Shown: positions 16,478-26,105, numbered from the stretch's first letter. The stretch is DNA of 64,000 nt from Amycolatopsis vancoresmycina (GCF_000716785.1 NZ_JNYY01000005.1:558001-622000), one strand, 5' to 3'. Numbers and translations: made by a program. Notes: generated by a model from the sequence alone, not told the origin.

Positions 16478-18571
16478 CTAACTGAAGCGGAGCAGGGTGG
16501 TGAGGGGTCCGGGAGCCCCGGAGCCGACAAGCGTGGTGGACGGTTCCTTGCGGCCGAAGCCCGCGGAGTACCAGCCGAGCGGCGGCTCGGTGTCGCCGCG
16601 GTGCACGGTCCACGAGAGTCCGGCCGGCAACTCCATGACGGCGGTGCGCAGGGCGCCTGCGGTTGCGCTGAGCGACCCGGAAACCCGCCCGACCAGCGGA
16701 TCGTCCGCTCCGGCGGCCGAGCGTCCGCGGCCGACGACCTCGAGCGTGCGCTGCGGGGCCGAGGCGCCGGGCCGGCTGTGGGGGGACCCGCTGCCGCCGC
16801 CGGCGGCGGGATCGGGCTCGGCGACCCAGCGGAGCCGGGCCGTGGTGCCGTCGAGCATCACCGTCACGGCCGGGCCGAAGTGGAACGCCAGCCGCGCGCC
16901 ACCCGGGTCGCCCTGTCCCAGGACCTCGTCCACGATCCTCAGCACGTCGCCGTCGAGCTCGACCGTGCGGCGGTGGAGGGCCGGTGCGTACCCGTCGTGG
17001 GCCGCCGACCAGCGGGACGGTCCGGTGTCCGGCGTGTGCACGTCGAGCACCCGCGTCTCCGCGTGGCGGGTCCACAGGAACGGGCCGCCCGAGACCGACT
17101 GGTCGCGTCCGCCCAGTTCCAGCGTGTTGTGGCCCAGCGTCGACCGGAAGTACGAGCGCCACTGCGGCTCGCCGTGGTAGCAGAACGTGCCCGGGTCGGC
17201 CAGGATGTCGACCCCGTCGTGGCGGACCTCCAGCGACAGCGCGTCGGCGTGGGCGTGCGCCGCGATCGACAGGAAGCCGTGGGGGCCGCCGTCGCAGCGG
17301 ACCCACAGCCGGTCCGAACGCAGGATCGTCATCCCCGCGTCCCGCAGGTGCGCCGGCCGGCGGCCGGGGCGGGCGCCGGAGATCCGCGGGGTGCGCGAAG
17401 CCAGGGACGCCAGCAGCGCCGTGCGGACGTCGTCGCCCGGCACCGGAGGCCACCAGTTCAACCGTCCGAACAGGACTTCGCCCGACGCCAGCAGCGACGC
17501 CCAGCGGTCGGTCGAGGTGCCGTCGACGATCAGGCCGAAGCCGTCGTCGGCGTCGCCCTGGCGGGGCGGGCGCAGCCGGTTGTCCACAATGGACGCCAGG
17601 GCGTCCGTCATCCGGAGCAGGACGTCCCACGTCGACTCCGGCACCGGCGTGCCCGCCGCGTCGGCCTCGACGGCCGCCGCCAGGCCGAGCTCCAGCACCA
17701 GGCCGTGGTACTCGGACGCCAGTTCGGCGTTGAGGCCCGAGGCGAAGGTGTTGCGCGCCAGCTGGGCGTCCAGCGAGTGCATCGCCGCCGAGCGCCAGCC
17801 CGCCGACTCCGGGAACCAGCCGAACGCGCACGCCGCCGCGAGCAGTCCGGCGTCCTCCGCGATCACGTGGTTGTTCGCCGACGATCCGTGGCTGCGCAGG
17901 GTCGCGAGCCAGTTCTGGTGGTGCCAGAGCTGGAGCTGGAAGTCGGGGTTCTCCTCGAACAGCTCCGTGACGCCGGGCCAGCCGTCGAGCAGCCGGCGCG
18001 TCCAGACCCACGACAGCAGCCGGATGCCCAGCTCGATGCCGCTCACCCAATGCGGGCCCTGCAACGGCGGGTTCGCCGCCCACCACGACCGCAGGTGCTC
18101 GGCGACGCGCGTGGCGTACGCCGGAGTTCCGGTCAGGGCGTAGGCCGCCGCCAGCACGGTGAGGTGCTGGTGGCGCGACGGCTCCCAGATCTGCTTGATG
18201 TCCCCGACCGTGTCCTCCGACCGGTACGGCACGTCGAACGCGTAGACGGCCGAAGGCGCGCTGCGGCCGGTCTTCGGGTCGAGGAACCAGTCCGGCGCCT
18301 CGAAGTCGGACCGGACCACACCGAAGAACTCGGCGCGGCCGGCCATCAGCTCGTCGGCGGTGGCCAGCAGGCGCGAAACGGCCTCGCCGGACACCTTGCC
18401 CAGCACCCCGGCGGGCAGCGCCGCGGTGAAGCGCGGGTGCGAAGGCCAGTCGGGCGGAGTGGGCAGGGAGGTCCGCCACTGCCGCTGGACAACGGCATGC
18501 CGCGCACGCCCGACGACCTCCGCCGGCCCCATCCGGGACAGCCGCCGCAGGTACCAGCCGGGCCCCATCAT
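16478..18571 (-). CDS. Heparinase II/III family protein (uronate-polymer lyase-like)
   Basis: This protein has 697 residues from ATG 18571, which has GGGGAG about seven bases upstream. The N-terminal alpha-toroid (about 100-400; HLTVLAAAYALTG, WVSGIELGIRLLSW) precedes a beta-sandwich domain with FLSIAAHAHADALSLEV, the hallmark His-containing strand of the heparinase II/III C-terminal domain, and DPGTFCYHG. Family enzymes cleave uronic-acid polymers by beta-elimination. No signal peptide is visible, so export is unclear. Nine bases separate it from the beta-helix gene. In comparable loci it travels with AsnB and the two-domain oxidoreductase, as here. Confidence 0.87.
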   Translation of the reverse strand: MMGPGWYLRRLSRMGPAEVVGRARHAVVQRQWRTSLPTPPDWPSHPRFTAALPAGVLGKVSGEAVSRLLATADELMAGRAEFFGVVRSDFEAPDWFLDPKTGRSAPSAVYAFDVPYRSEDTVGDIKQIWEPSRHQHLTVLAAAYALTGTPAYATRVAEHLRSWWAANPPLQGPHWVSGIELGIRLLSWVWTRRLLDGWPGVTELFEENPDFQLQLWHHQNWLATLRSHGSSANNHVIAEDAGLLAAACAFGWFPESAGWRSAAMHSLDAQLARNTFASGLNAELASEYHGLVLELGLAAAVEADAAGTPVPESTWDVLLRMTDALASIVDNRLRPPRQGDADDGFGLIVDGTSTDRWASLLASGEVLFGRLNWWPPVPGDDVRTALLASLASRTPRISGARPGRRPAHLRDAGMTILRSDRLWVRCDGGPHGFLSIAAHAHADALSLEVRHDGVDILADPGTFCYHGEPQWRSYFRSTLGHNTLELGGRDQSVSGGPFLWTRHAETRVLDVHTPDTGPSRWSAAHDGYAPALHRRTVELDGDVLRIVDEVLGQGDPGGARLAFHFGPAVTVMLDGTTARLRWVAEPDPAAGGGSGSPHSRPGASAPQRTLEVVGRGRSAAGADDPLVGRVSGSLSATAGALRTAVMELPAGLSWTVHRGDTEPPLGWYSAGFGRKEPSTTLVGSGAPGPLTTLLRFS

Positions 18572-18767
18572 GCCGCGCTCCCCAGCACCGGCCGGACCGG
18601 CAAGACAACCGGCCCGACCGACCCGGCACCAGCCATCGGCCACGACCGGACCGGCGCGATGCCCCGCCAGGCGCCCGGCCCGGCGCCCGCCTTCCTCGAC
18701 GGCTCCGGCCAGGTCGGCGTCACGACCGGCCCGGCACCTGCCTTCCGCACCAGCCCTGCTCGGCTCG
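18572..18767 (-). other. 196-base GC-rich spacer with imperfect repeats
   Basis: Between the heparinase-like start and the oxidoreductase stop lies a C/G-rich spacer with imperfectly repeated words such as ACCGGCCCG and GGCACCAGCC. No gene-like reading frame with family similarity is seen. It may be degenerate coding sequence or a leader for the downstream half of the operon. Confidence 0.4.
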
Positions 18768-20945
18768 TCATGCCGGGGCGCCCGTCTTCCGCGGCAGCTC
18801 GATCCGCACCGGGGCCGCGTTCGCGACGCTCGTCTGCGCGGCCAGCGTCGCCAACGTCGTGGCGGCCAGGGACGCCACCGGGATCGGCATCGGGCCGCCC
18901 GTTCGGACCGCCTCCAGGAACGCGTTGACCTCGGCCGCCTGGCCCTTGTCGCGGCCCTTCGGGATGCGGGAGCTCGCCCACTTCTTGCGCGAGTACACCG
19001 ATGCGCGGACGAAGTCGTCGAACTTCAGGACCTTGCCGTCCGCCGTCAGGTCCAGGGTCTCCTTCGGGAAGCCCGACGAGCCCGTCTCGGCGTACGTGAT
19101 CACCGCCGTCGAACCGTCCGGGTAGCCCAGGGTCACCTGGACGTCTCCGGTGGCGTACACCGACACCGGGTCGGCGTCGAGGAGCCAGCTCACCGTGTCG
19201 ATGAAGTGGCCGCCCTCGCCCGCGAAGCGGCTGCCCTCCGTGGCGGTCTGGTTGTACCAGCTGCCGTGGTCGAGGCGGCCCGCGTTGACCAGGTAGCGCA
19301 CCGTGGCCGGGCCGACGCGCGGGCCGAACTGTTCGCGGGCTTCGTGCAGCAGCGGGGCGAAGCGGCGGTTGAAGCCGACCTGCAGGCGGTCGTTGCCGGA
19401 CTCCTCGATCGCGTCCAACACCTTCTGCAGCTCCGAAGGCGACAACGCCAGCGGCTTCTCGACGAACACCGTCTTGCCCGCCAGCAGCGCCTGCCGGGTC
19501 AGCTCCGCGTGCGAGCTGTGGCGCGTCACGACGAACACCGCGTCGATCGAGGAGTCGCCGAGGACGTTGTCGATGTCCGTCGACGCCGCGGCGAAGCCGA
19601 ACTTGCGGCGCGCGTTGGCGCCGGACAGCGCCGACGTCGTCGCGACGTGCTTCAGCTGCACGTCGTCGCGCTCGACCAGGTGCGGCAGCAACATCGACGA
19701 CGCGTAGTTGCCCGCCCCGATGAAGCCCAGGCGCACCGGCTGGCCGGCCGGGAGCGCGGCGGCCGGAGACGACGCGACCCCCACCCGCGCCGAGGTGACC
19801 ACCGGTTCCGTCCGGGCGACCGCGTCCGGGTAGCGGAACAGGACCGCGACGGCCTTCAGCACACCTTCGTTCAGCGACTGGTACGTCGAAACGGCGTCCG
19901 AGAAGTCCGAGACGTGCGTGATCAGCGGCTCGACGTCCAGCCGGTCGCGCGCGATCAGGTCCAGCACGCACTCGAGGTTGCGGCGCTCGGTCCAGCGGAC
20001 CTGGCCGATCGGGTAGTCACGCCCCTCCAGCTCGTACGACGGGTCGTAGCGGCCCGGGCCGTACGAGCGCGAGAACCGGACGTCCAGTTCCTTCTCGTAG
20101 TAGGCGTTCCACGGCAGGTCGAGCTTGCACTTGCCGATGTCGATCACCCGGCCGCGGTCGCGCGACAGCTTCGCAGCCAGCTCCACCGGGTCGTTCGTGT
20201 TGCCGCCGGCCGCCAGGTACGTCTGGTCGACGCCCGCACCGTGGGTCAGCTCGTCCACCGCCGTGTCGACGATGCCGGACGCCGGGTGCGCGCAGGTCAG
20301 CGCGCCGAGGCTCTCGGCGAGCTTGCAGCGATCCGGGTCCGGGTCGACGCCGACCACGCGCACGCCGGACGCGGTCAGCAGCTGCACGACCAGCTGGCCG
20401 ATCAGGCCGAGCCCGATGACCAGGGCGACGTCGCCGATCTGCGGTTCGCCGCGGCGGACGCCCTGCATCGCGATCGACCCGACCGTGCCGAACGCCGCGT
20501 GCCGCGGGTCGACGCCGGCCGGGACGCGCGAGTAGAGGTTCTTGGGCACCCAGTTGAGCTCCGAGTGCAGCGCGTGCTCGTTGCCCGCGCACGCGACGAG
20601 GTCGCCCACGGCCACGTCGGTGATGCCGTCGCCGACCTGCTCCACGATGCCGCACAGCGAGTAGCCGAGCGGGGTGTAGGAGTCCAGTTTGGACGTCACC
20701 TTGCGGTAGGTCGCCGACAGCCCGTTCGTGGCGACGCTCTGCATCACCTTCGCCACCTGGTCGGGCCGGGCCTTCGCCTTGCCCACCAGTGACATGCTGG
20801 CCTCGGACACCTTCATCATCTCGGTGCCGGTCGAGATCAGCGAGTACACCGTCCGCACCAGCACGCCACCCGGCTTGCAGGCCGGTTCCGGCACGTCGAG
20901 GAGCGCCAGCTCACCGCTCTTGTAGTTCTGGACTACCTGCTTCAC
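18768..20945 (-). CDS. Two-domain oxidoreductase (zinc-type dehydrogenase plus Gfo/Idh/MocA)
   Basis: This 725-residue fusion starts at GTG 20945, overlapping the AsnB stop by four bases. Residues 1 to about 345 form a medium-chain alcohol dehydrogenase-like domain (VGDLVACAGNEHALHSE, VALVIGLGLIGQLVVQLL). Residues from about 370 form a Gfo/Idh/MocA domain (GFIGAGNYASSMLLPH, VEKPLALS with the EKP motif, GEGGHFIDT). Both domains appear to retain dinucleotide-binding glycines. Such fusions occur next to heparinase II/III and asparagine synthase genes in actinobacterial surface-polysaccharide loci. They presumably oxidise or reduce a sugar nucleotide; the substrate is unknown. Confidence 0.88.
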   Translation of the reverse strand: MKQVVQNYKSGELALLDVPEPACKPGGVLVRTVYSLISTGTEMMKVSEASMSLVGKAKARPDQVAKVMQSVATNGLSATYRKVTSKLDSYTPLGYSLCGIVEQVGDGITDVAVGDLVACAGNEHALHSELNWVPKNLYSRVPAGVDPRHAAFGTVGSIAMQGVRRGEPQIGDVALVIGLGLIGQLVVQLLTASGVRVVGVDPDPDRCKLAESLGALTCAHPASGIVDTAVDELTHGAGVDQTYLAAGGNTNDPVELAAKLSRDRGRVIDIGKCKLDLPWNAYYEKELDVRFSRSYGPGRYDPSYELEGRDYPIGQVRWTERRNLECVLDLIARDRLDVEPLITHVSDFSDAVSTYQSLNEGVLKAVAVLFRYPDAVARTEPVVTSARVGVASSPAAALPAGQPVRLGFIGAGNYASSMLLPHLVERDDVQLKHVATTSALSGANARRKFGFAAASTDIDNVLGDSSIDAVFVVTRHSSHAELTRQALLAGKTVFVEKPLALSPSELQKVLDAIEESGNDRLQVGFNRRFAPLLHEAREQFGPRVGPATVRYLVNAGRLDHGSWYNQTATEGSRFAGEGGHFIDTVSWLLDADPVSVYATGDVQVTLGYPDGSTAVITYAETGSSGFPKETLDLTADGKVLKFDDFVRASVYSRKKWASSRIPKGRDKGQAAEVNAFLEAVRTGGPMPIPVASLAATTLATLAAQTSVANAAPVRIELPRKTGAPA

Positions 20946-22852
20946 TTCGCTCCCGCTCCAGACATCGCGTTCCGGTACCAATACTCGAGGGTCAAGACGT
21001 GCCAGAGGTGCTTGCCGCGGTCTTCCTGACCGGCGGCGTCCTCGGCGACCATGCGCTGCAACGCCTCCCGTTGCAGGAAGCCGGACGAAACGAGCACCCC
21101 TTCGTTGACGACTTCGCGCACCAGGGGCGCCAGGTCGCGGCTCATCCACGCCCGCAGCGGCGCGCTGAACAGGCCCTTCGGCCGGTGCACGATCTCGCTG
21201 GGCAGGATGTTGAGCGCCGCGTTCTTCAGCGCCACCTTCCCGGCGCGGCCGACGATCTTCTTGTTCCCGGGGATCTTGAACGCCGCCCGCACGACCTCGA
21301 CGTCGACGAACGGCGTCCGCACCTCGGTGGACGCCGCCATCGTCGAGCGGTCGGTGTAGGTCAGGTTCAGCCCCGGCAGGAACATCCGCGAGTCGGCCAG
21401 GCACATCCGGTTGACGAAGTCGTCCAGCGCCTGGTCGTGGTAGGTGTCCGCGTGCTCGGTCAGCACGTCGTCCACCGAGGACGCCAGGTCCGGGTTGACC
21501 AGCGCCAGCAGCTCCGCGCGGTCGTACATCGTGTAGCTGCGCCGGAACGCCGTCTCCTCGGGCAGGCCCGCGAAGGACAGGAACCGCTTGGCGAACCGCA
21601 CCGACCGGTACCCGCGCGTTGCCGACGCCACCGGCAGGCGGTCCACAATGGACTCGACCGGCCGCCGGACCGCGCCGGGCACCTTGTGGTAGCGCAGCGC
21701 GATCAGGTTCGCGAGGTGCTTGCGGTACCCGGCGAACAGCTCGTCGGCGCCCATTCCGGACAGCATCACCTTGACGCCGGCCTCGCGCGCGGCCGAACAG
21801 ATCAGGAACGAGTTGATCGCCGCCGGGTCGCCGATCGGCTCGTCGAGGTGGTAGGTCATCTTCGGCAGCAGGTCGAGCACCTGCGGCGCGATCTCGATCT
21901 CGTGCAGGTCGACGCCGAACTGCTGCGCCACGATCCGCGCGTACTTCAGGTCGTCCGGCATCGCCTCGAACTTCGCGTCCTCGGCCCGGAACCCGATGGT
22001 GTAGGCCGAAATCCCCGGCTGCGACCGCGCGGCCAGCGCCGTCAGGTAGCTCGAATCCAGGCCACCGGAAAGGAACGTCGCCACCGGGACGTCCGAAAGC
22101 AGGTGCTTGGCCGTCGACTCCGCGATGACGGAGTGCAGGTCGACCTCGCCGTCGAAGGCCGCGCCCTCTTCGGCGACCTCCCGCAACGACCAGAACCGGC
22201 CGCGGTCGACCTGGCCGTCCGGACGGCACCGCAGCCAGGTGCCCGGCGGCAGCTTCTCCGCGCCCTGGTAGGCGCAGCGGCTGTCCGGCACCCAGTAGTA
22301 GAGCAGCGACGCGATCAGCGCACCGCTGTCGATCTGCAGGGACCCGCCGAGCTCACCGGCGATCGCCTTCAGCTCGGAGGCGAACACGACGCCGCCGTTC
22401 CGCTGCACGAAGAACAGCGGCTTGATGCCCAGCTGGTCGCGGACCAGGAACAGCTCGCCGGTGCCCTCCTCGAACAGCGCGAAGGCGAACATCCCGCGCA
22501 GCTTCGGCAGGCAGTCCGTGCCCCAGCGCCGCCACGCCTGCAGCAGCACCTCGGTGTCCGACGTGCCCCGGAAGCGGACGCCCGCGGACTCGAGTTCCGC
22601 GCGCAGCTCGGGCGCGTTGTACAGCTCGCCGTTGTAACTCAGCGCGAGCCCGTCGAGGACCATCGGCTGGGCGCCGGTCTCCGACAGGTCGATGATCGAC
22701 AGCCGCCGGTGGCCGAGGTGCACGGAACCGGCGCCGACCGTGTGCTCGTAGCGGCCGGAGCCGTCCGGGCCGCGGTGGGCCAGTGTCTTGGTCAGCCGGT
22801 CGGTGAGCGGCCCGCCGTCCGGCCAGAGGTAGGTGCCTGCGATGCCGCACAT
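20942..22852 (-). CDS. asnB: Asparagine synthase-like glutamine amidotransferase
   Basis: This 636-residue protein has an N-terminal glutaminase domain with Cys2 as nucleophile (MCGIAG) and RLSIIDL, YNGELYN and GTSDTEV motifs. Residue 230 onwards is the ATP-pyrophosphatase synthetase domain with SGGLDSS (262-268). The enzyme should use glutamine and ATP to amidate a carboxylate. In surface-polysaccharide clusters, homologues such as WbpS amidate uronic acids rather than aspartate. The location between the two-domain oxidoreductase and Wzz genes supports the sugar role, which remains inference. Thirty-one bases separate it from the Wzz-like gene. Confidence 0.9.
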   Translation of the reverse strand: MCGIAGTYLWPDGGPLTDRLTKTLAHRGPDGSGRYEHTVGAGSVHLGHRRLSIIDLSETGAQPMVLDGLALSYNGELYNAPELRAELESAGVRFRGTSDTEVLLQAWRRWGTDCLPKLRGMFAFALFEEGTGELFLVRDQLGIKPLFFVQRNGGVVFASELKAIAGELGGSLQIDSGALIASLLYYWVPDSRCAYQGAEKLPPGTWLRCRPDGQVDRGRFWSLREVAEEGAAFDGEVDLHSVIAESTAKHLLSDVPVATFLSGGLDSSYLTALAARSQPGISAYTIGFRAEDAKFEAMPDDLKYARIVAQQFGVDLHEIEIAPQVLDLLPKMTYHLDEPIGDPAAINSFLICSAAREAGVKVMLSGMGADELFAGYRKHLANLIALRYHKVPGAVRRPVESIVDRLPVASATRGYRSVRFAKRFLSFAGLPEETAFRRSYTMYDRAELLALVNPDLASSVDDVLTEHADTYHDQALDDFVNRMCLADSRMFLPGLNLTYTDRSTMAASTEVRTPFVDVEVVRAAFKIPGNKKIVGRAGKVALKNAALNILPSEIVHRPKGLFSAPLRAWMSRDLAPLVREVVNEGVLVSSGFLQREALQRMVAEDAAGQEDRGKHLWHVLTLEYWYRNAMSGAGAK

Positions 22853-22883
22853 GGAGTGCGTTCCCCTTCGGTCAATGCGCGGG

Positions 22884-24641
22884 TCAGGAGACCTCCGCGC
22901 TCTTTTCGGGTTCGAGGTCGGCGTCGAGATCGCCCTTGTGGCTCGGTTCGCCGTGGTCGCGCTTGAACGGCGTCGGCCGCTTCGGGGGCTTGACCGGGGC
23001 GAACTTCTTCGTCGGTGCGTTCAGGTGGTCCGGGACGCTCACGGTGCCGGGGGCCGGCAGCGGGGACGACGGCGGCTTCGGGGTGGCGAGCGCCGGCGGG
23101 AGCACCGGCCGGACCGGCGCGAACCGGCGCGTCGGCTGTTCGGTCTTGGCGACGCGCTCGGCGACGCGGGCGACCAGCTCGTCCAGCCGGTCTTCGCGCT
23201 CGACCGGAGCCGGGGCGGGCGTTTCGCCGCCGCGGCCGCGCAGGGCCGTGTGCAGGCCGTCCCACAGCGTGCCGTCGGACTTGTCACGCGGATCGGGGTC
23301 GACCACCACCACGCCGATGACCGGGATCCCCTGGTCGGCGAGCTGCCGGGCGACCGTGTGCAGCCACAGCGTGTTCGCGTGCCCGGCCTTGACGACCAGC
23401 ACGGTCTCCTTGCCGAGGTGCTCCAGGTCGGTCCACGCCGTGCCCGGCGACACCGTGCCGACGCCGATCCTCAGCTCGCCGGCCTCGTCCCCGGCGCCCA
23501 CCACGGTGACTTCGCTCTTGGTCTCCTGCGCCAGCTTGCGGACGTCCTCCCCCGGCAGGTCGTCGATGACACTCACAGCGCCGTCGGCGGCGAGCTCCCC
23601 GGCCATGTCGAGGGCGAGCGCGGCGACGACCTTGGGCGCGCCGAGTTCGAGCAGCGACACCGGCCGCGGGTCCTTCTTGACCAGGCGGACCAGCGTCGTG
23701 GCGACGCGCTTGCGTTCGGACACCGCGCGCGAGCGCCGCCACAGCCGGGCCGGCCCGCGCAGCTTCGACGGCAGCTGCGCGATCACGGACGCGCCGAGGT
23801 TCGTCGAGATTTCGCGGCGCAGCACCGGCCGGTCGCGCGACACCGCGCTGACCGCGACGAGCGCGAGCCCGAGGAACAGGCCGAGCGCGAAGCCGACACC
23901 GGCGTCGGTCGCGGTGGTCTTGAGGAACGCCTTGGGCAGCGCGCGGGGCGCGTCGACGATCTGGGTGCCCGCGGCGACCTGCGGGCTGCCGATGCCGGCC
24001 TGCTGGGCGCGCGAGGTGAAGTCGGAGATCTGCGCGGTGAGGGCGGCGCGGCGGCTGTAGAGGTTCTCGAGGGTGGGCTGGCTGGCCTGGCGGCCCTTGC
24101 CCTCCTCCTCGACGATCTGCTGCTCGACCTTGCCGAGTTCGTCCTGGGCGTTCTTGCGCTGGTCGAGGATGGCCTGCGACTGGGCGGCCGCGGCCGCCTG
24201 GCTGCGCTTGACGTGGTCGGCGATGAACGTGTCGGCGAGCGCCTGCGCCTGCGCGACGGCCTCTTCGTTGCTCTTCGCCTTGACGGTGATCTGCAGGACG
24301 TTGTTGGTCAGGCCCAGTCCCGCGTAGTTCTTCATGAAGTTTTCGGGCGTGTCGGTGCTGCGCAGCTTCTTCAGCGCGCCTTCGGCGATCGCGGTCGTCT
24401 GCAGCACGGCGACGTCGGTGCGCATCAGCGTGCCGCTGTCGGTCGGCGAGTCGTCCTGGTGGACGACGATCACCTTGGCCACCGCGGTCGGCGGCGCCGG
24501 CAGCGCGACCGCGACCGCCGCACCGGCGATGAGACCGAGCAGCGCGGTGGCGAGCCAGGTGCGCTTGCGGCGGCGGATGGCGATGAACAGCCGCGAGAGG
24601 TCGAACAGCGGCGCCGCCGGAGTTTCGGGGGTAGTCGTCAC
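22884..24641 (-). CDS. Wzz-like chain-length protein with degenerate kinase-like domain
   Basis: This 585-residue membrane protein has TM1 at about 28-48, an extracytoplasmic region rich in coiled coil (140-210) and TM2 at about 247-266, the Wzz/YveK layout. The cytoplasmic part (about 325-450) resembles a tyrosine-kinase P-loop domain, but the Walker A position reads GAPKVVAALALDMAGEL (334-350) without the usual GKS/T. Residues 475-585 are Pro/Lys/Glu-rich with two copies of an [RK]xFAPV[RK]P motif (505-512 and 545-552). It should set polymer chain length with its neighbour, but it is unlikely to phosphorylate by the usual mechanism. Confidence 0.82.
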   Translation of the reverse strand: MTTTPETPAAPLFDLSRLFIAIRRRKRTWLATALLGLIAGAAVAVALPAPPTAVAKVIVVHQDDSPTDSGTLMRTDVAVLQTTAIAEGALKKLRSTDTPENFMKNYAGLGLTNNVLQITVKAKSNEEAVAQAQALADTFIADHVKRSQAAAAAQSQAILDQRKNAQDELGKVEQQIVEEEGKGRQASQPTLENLYSRRAALTAQISDFTSRAQQAGIGSPQVAAGTQIVDAPRALPKAFLKTTATDAGVGFALGLFLGLALVAVSAVSRDRPVLRREISTNLGASVIAQLPSKLRGPARLWRRSRAVSERKRVATTLVRLVKKDPRPVSLLELGAPKVVAALALDMAGELAADGAVSVIDDLPGEDVRKLAQETKSEVTVVGAGDEAGELRIGVGTVSPGTAWTDLEHLGKETVLVVKAGHANTLWLHTVARQLADQGIPVIGVVVVDPDPRDKSDGTLWDGLHTALRGRGGETPAPAPVEREDRLDELVARVAERVAKTEQPTRRFAPVRPVLPPALATPKPPSSPLPAPGTVSVPDHLNAPTKKFAPVKPPKRPTPFKRDHGEPSHKGDLDADLEPEKSAEVS

Positions 24642-25996
24642 GCCGAACCTGCCAGGGCTTTCTCGGGGGCTTCCGCCGCAGGTTCGGGTTTCTCTGGCTC
24701 AGCCGGCCGGACGGCGTGGGTGAGGACCGCGCCGACGATCTCCTGGCCGCCGTCGGTGCAGGCTTCGGCGAGCCGGACGAGCTGCCAGGCCGTGCGCGTC
24801 CCGGACGCGAGCACGACCAGCACCCCGGAGCCGGCGGTCGCGTCCGGCACCGTCGGCCGCTCGGGCGAGTACTCGAAGATCCGCAGCGGCACGGACAGCC
24901 GGTCGGCCAGCTCGGTGAGCTGCCCGGCGGCCAGCCGGCCGGTCTCGTCGTCGTCGGCCACCAGCAGCAGGACGTCGGCGGGGCCGGTGGCCAGCCGGGC
25001 CAGCACCCGGCGGTAGCGGATGTCGCGGTTGACCTCGTCGGCCGAGGTCGCGACCGGCGGCAGCACCCACGGCCGGTCGCCGCCGAGCAGCCGCCGCACC
25101 TTGCCGAACAGGCCGGTCGCCGGGAGGCGGTCGCCCTGGGGCGTCTCGACGTCGACCCCGGCGAGGATCGGCGCGCCGAGCGCCGACGCGATCTCCGGCT
25201 CGCCCCGCAGGCGCCGGTCGGCGCGGGCGGTGAACAGGTGGCCGAAGACGCCGACGAGGAAGAACAGCACCGCGCCACCGGCGACGAACTGCGTCATCGT
25301 CGGGGCCGCCGGCGACGTCGGGCGCTGGGACGGCCCCAGCACCACGGTGTTGCCGATGCCGGTGGCCAGGTCGGCCTGGTTGAGGTCGTTGATGGCCTGC
25401 TCCAGCGACGTCTTCAGGCCTTCGAGCTGGGTGCGGACCTGCACGCTCTCGACGGTCAGGTTCCCGCCGACGTTCTTGGCGAGGTCGCTGATCTTCTCCG
25501 TGGTCAGCTTGACCTGCTGGCGCAGCGACTCCCGCTGTTCCTGGGCGAGCTGCACCGAGGCGTCGGCGGAGTTGCTGGCCAGCTGCGTGGAGTACTTGAC
25601 GTACTGCTGCGCGACCTGGTCGGCGAGCTGCTGGGCGTGCTCGGCGGTGTCGGCGGAGGCGGTGATCGTCACGACGTTGCTCTGCGCCACCGCCGCGCTG
25701 ACCTGCTTCTTCAGGTCGGCGCCGCTGGGGTGCCACGGCAGCACCGCGGCGGCGCGGTCGAGGACGACCGAGGCGGTCGCGATCTCGGCCTGGGTCAGCA
25801 GCTCGTCGGCCTGGCGCGGACCCTGGAGCAGCACACCCGAGGTGGTCTTGTAGCCGGGCGAGAACAGGATCGACGCTCCGGCGCCGACCAGCGCGCCCAG
25901 GACGGCGAGGGCGGCCAGCAGCCGCCATCGCCGTCGCAGGACCTGCCCGACCAGGGCCAGGCGCACCGTGTCGTCAGTCAACGGCGGGATCTCCAT
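24638..25996 (-). CDS. Second Wzz-like chain-length protein
   Basis: This 452-residue protein overlaps the downstream Wzz-like gene by four bases (ATGA). It has TM1 at about 26-45, a periplasmic-type helical domain including the coiled region 115-205, TM2 at about 235-255 and a cytoplasmic Rossmann-like domain (256-430). The P-loop position reads VADDDETGRLAAG (347-359) and lacks Walker A Lys-Ser/Thr, so ATP binding is doubtful. Proteins of this kind control chain length or export in Wzx/Wzy systems. It is the first gene of the downstream part of the minus-strand block, with a 109-base upstream gap. Confidence 0.82.
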   Translation of the reverse strand: MEIPPLTDDTVRLALVGQVLRRRWRLLAALAVLGALVGAGASILFSPGYKTTSGVLLQGPRQADELLTQAEIATASVVLDRAAAVLPWHPSGADLKKQVSAAVAQSNVVTITASADTAEHAQQLADQVAQQYVKYSTQLASNSADASVQLAQEQRESLRQQVKLTTEKISDLAKNVGGNLTVESVQVRTQLEGLKTSLEQAINDLNQADLATGIGNTVVLGPSQRPTSPAAPTMTQFVAGGAVLFFLVGVFGHLFTARADRRLRGEPEIASALGAPILAGVDVETPQGDRLPATGLFGKVRRLLGGDRPWVLPPVATSADEVNRDIRYRRVLARLATGPADVLLLVADDDETGRLAAGQLTELADRLSVPLRIFEYSPERPTVPDATAGSGVLVVLASGTRTAWQLVRLAEACTDGGQEIVGAVLTHAVRPAEPEKPEPAAEAPEKALAGSA

Positions 25997-26076
25997 TCCT
26001 GAGACGGGTACGCCGAACGGGTTCAGTTGATCGGCCGGTTACCCGATCCGTCGTAAGACCGAGAGCATTGGTTACA

Positions 26077-26101
26077 CGTTCGGTGGGTTCTTGACCGAAC
26101 G
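26077..26101 (-). terminator. Hairpin after the GT4 gene
   Basis: CGTTCGGT (26077-26084) and ACCGAACG (26094-26101) form an eight-base perfect stem with a nine-base loop. It lies four bases past the stop of the GT4 gene at 26106 in its transcription direction, so it may end or attenuate transcription before the Wzz genes. The spacer to 25997 also contains two GTAACC words but no promoter that I can assign. Confidence 0.5.
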
Positions 26102-26105
26102 GCGA

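Noticed and set aside
18572..18767. Possible repeat array or degenerate gene
   Set aside because: The repeated words are short, imperfect and of C/G-rich composition; no spacer-repeat periodicity as in CRISPR and no coding motif.
14657..18928. 1423-codon plus-strand open frame
   Set aside because: It is antisense to the polymerase, beta-helix and heparinase-like genes and shows no motif; a composition artefact.
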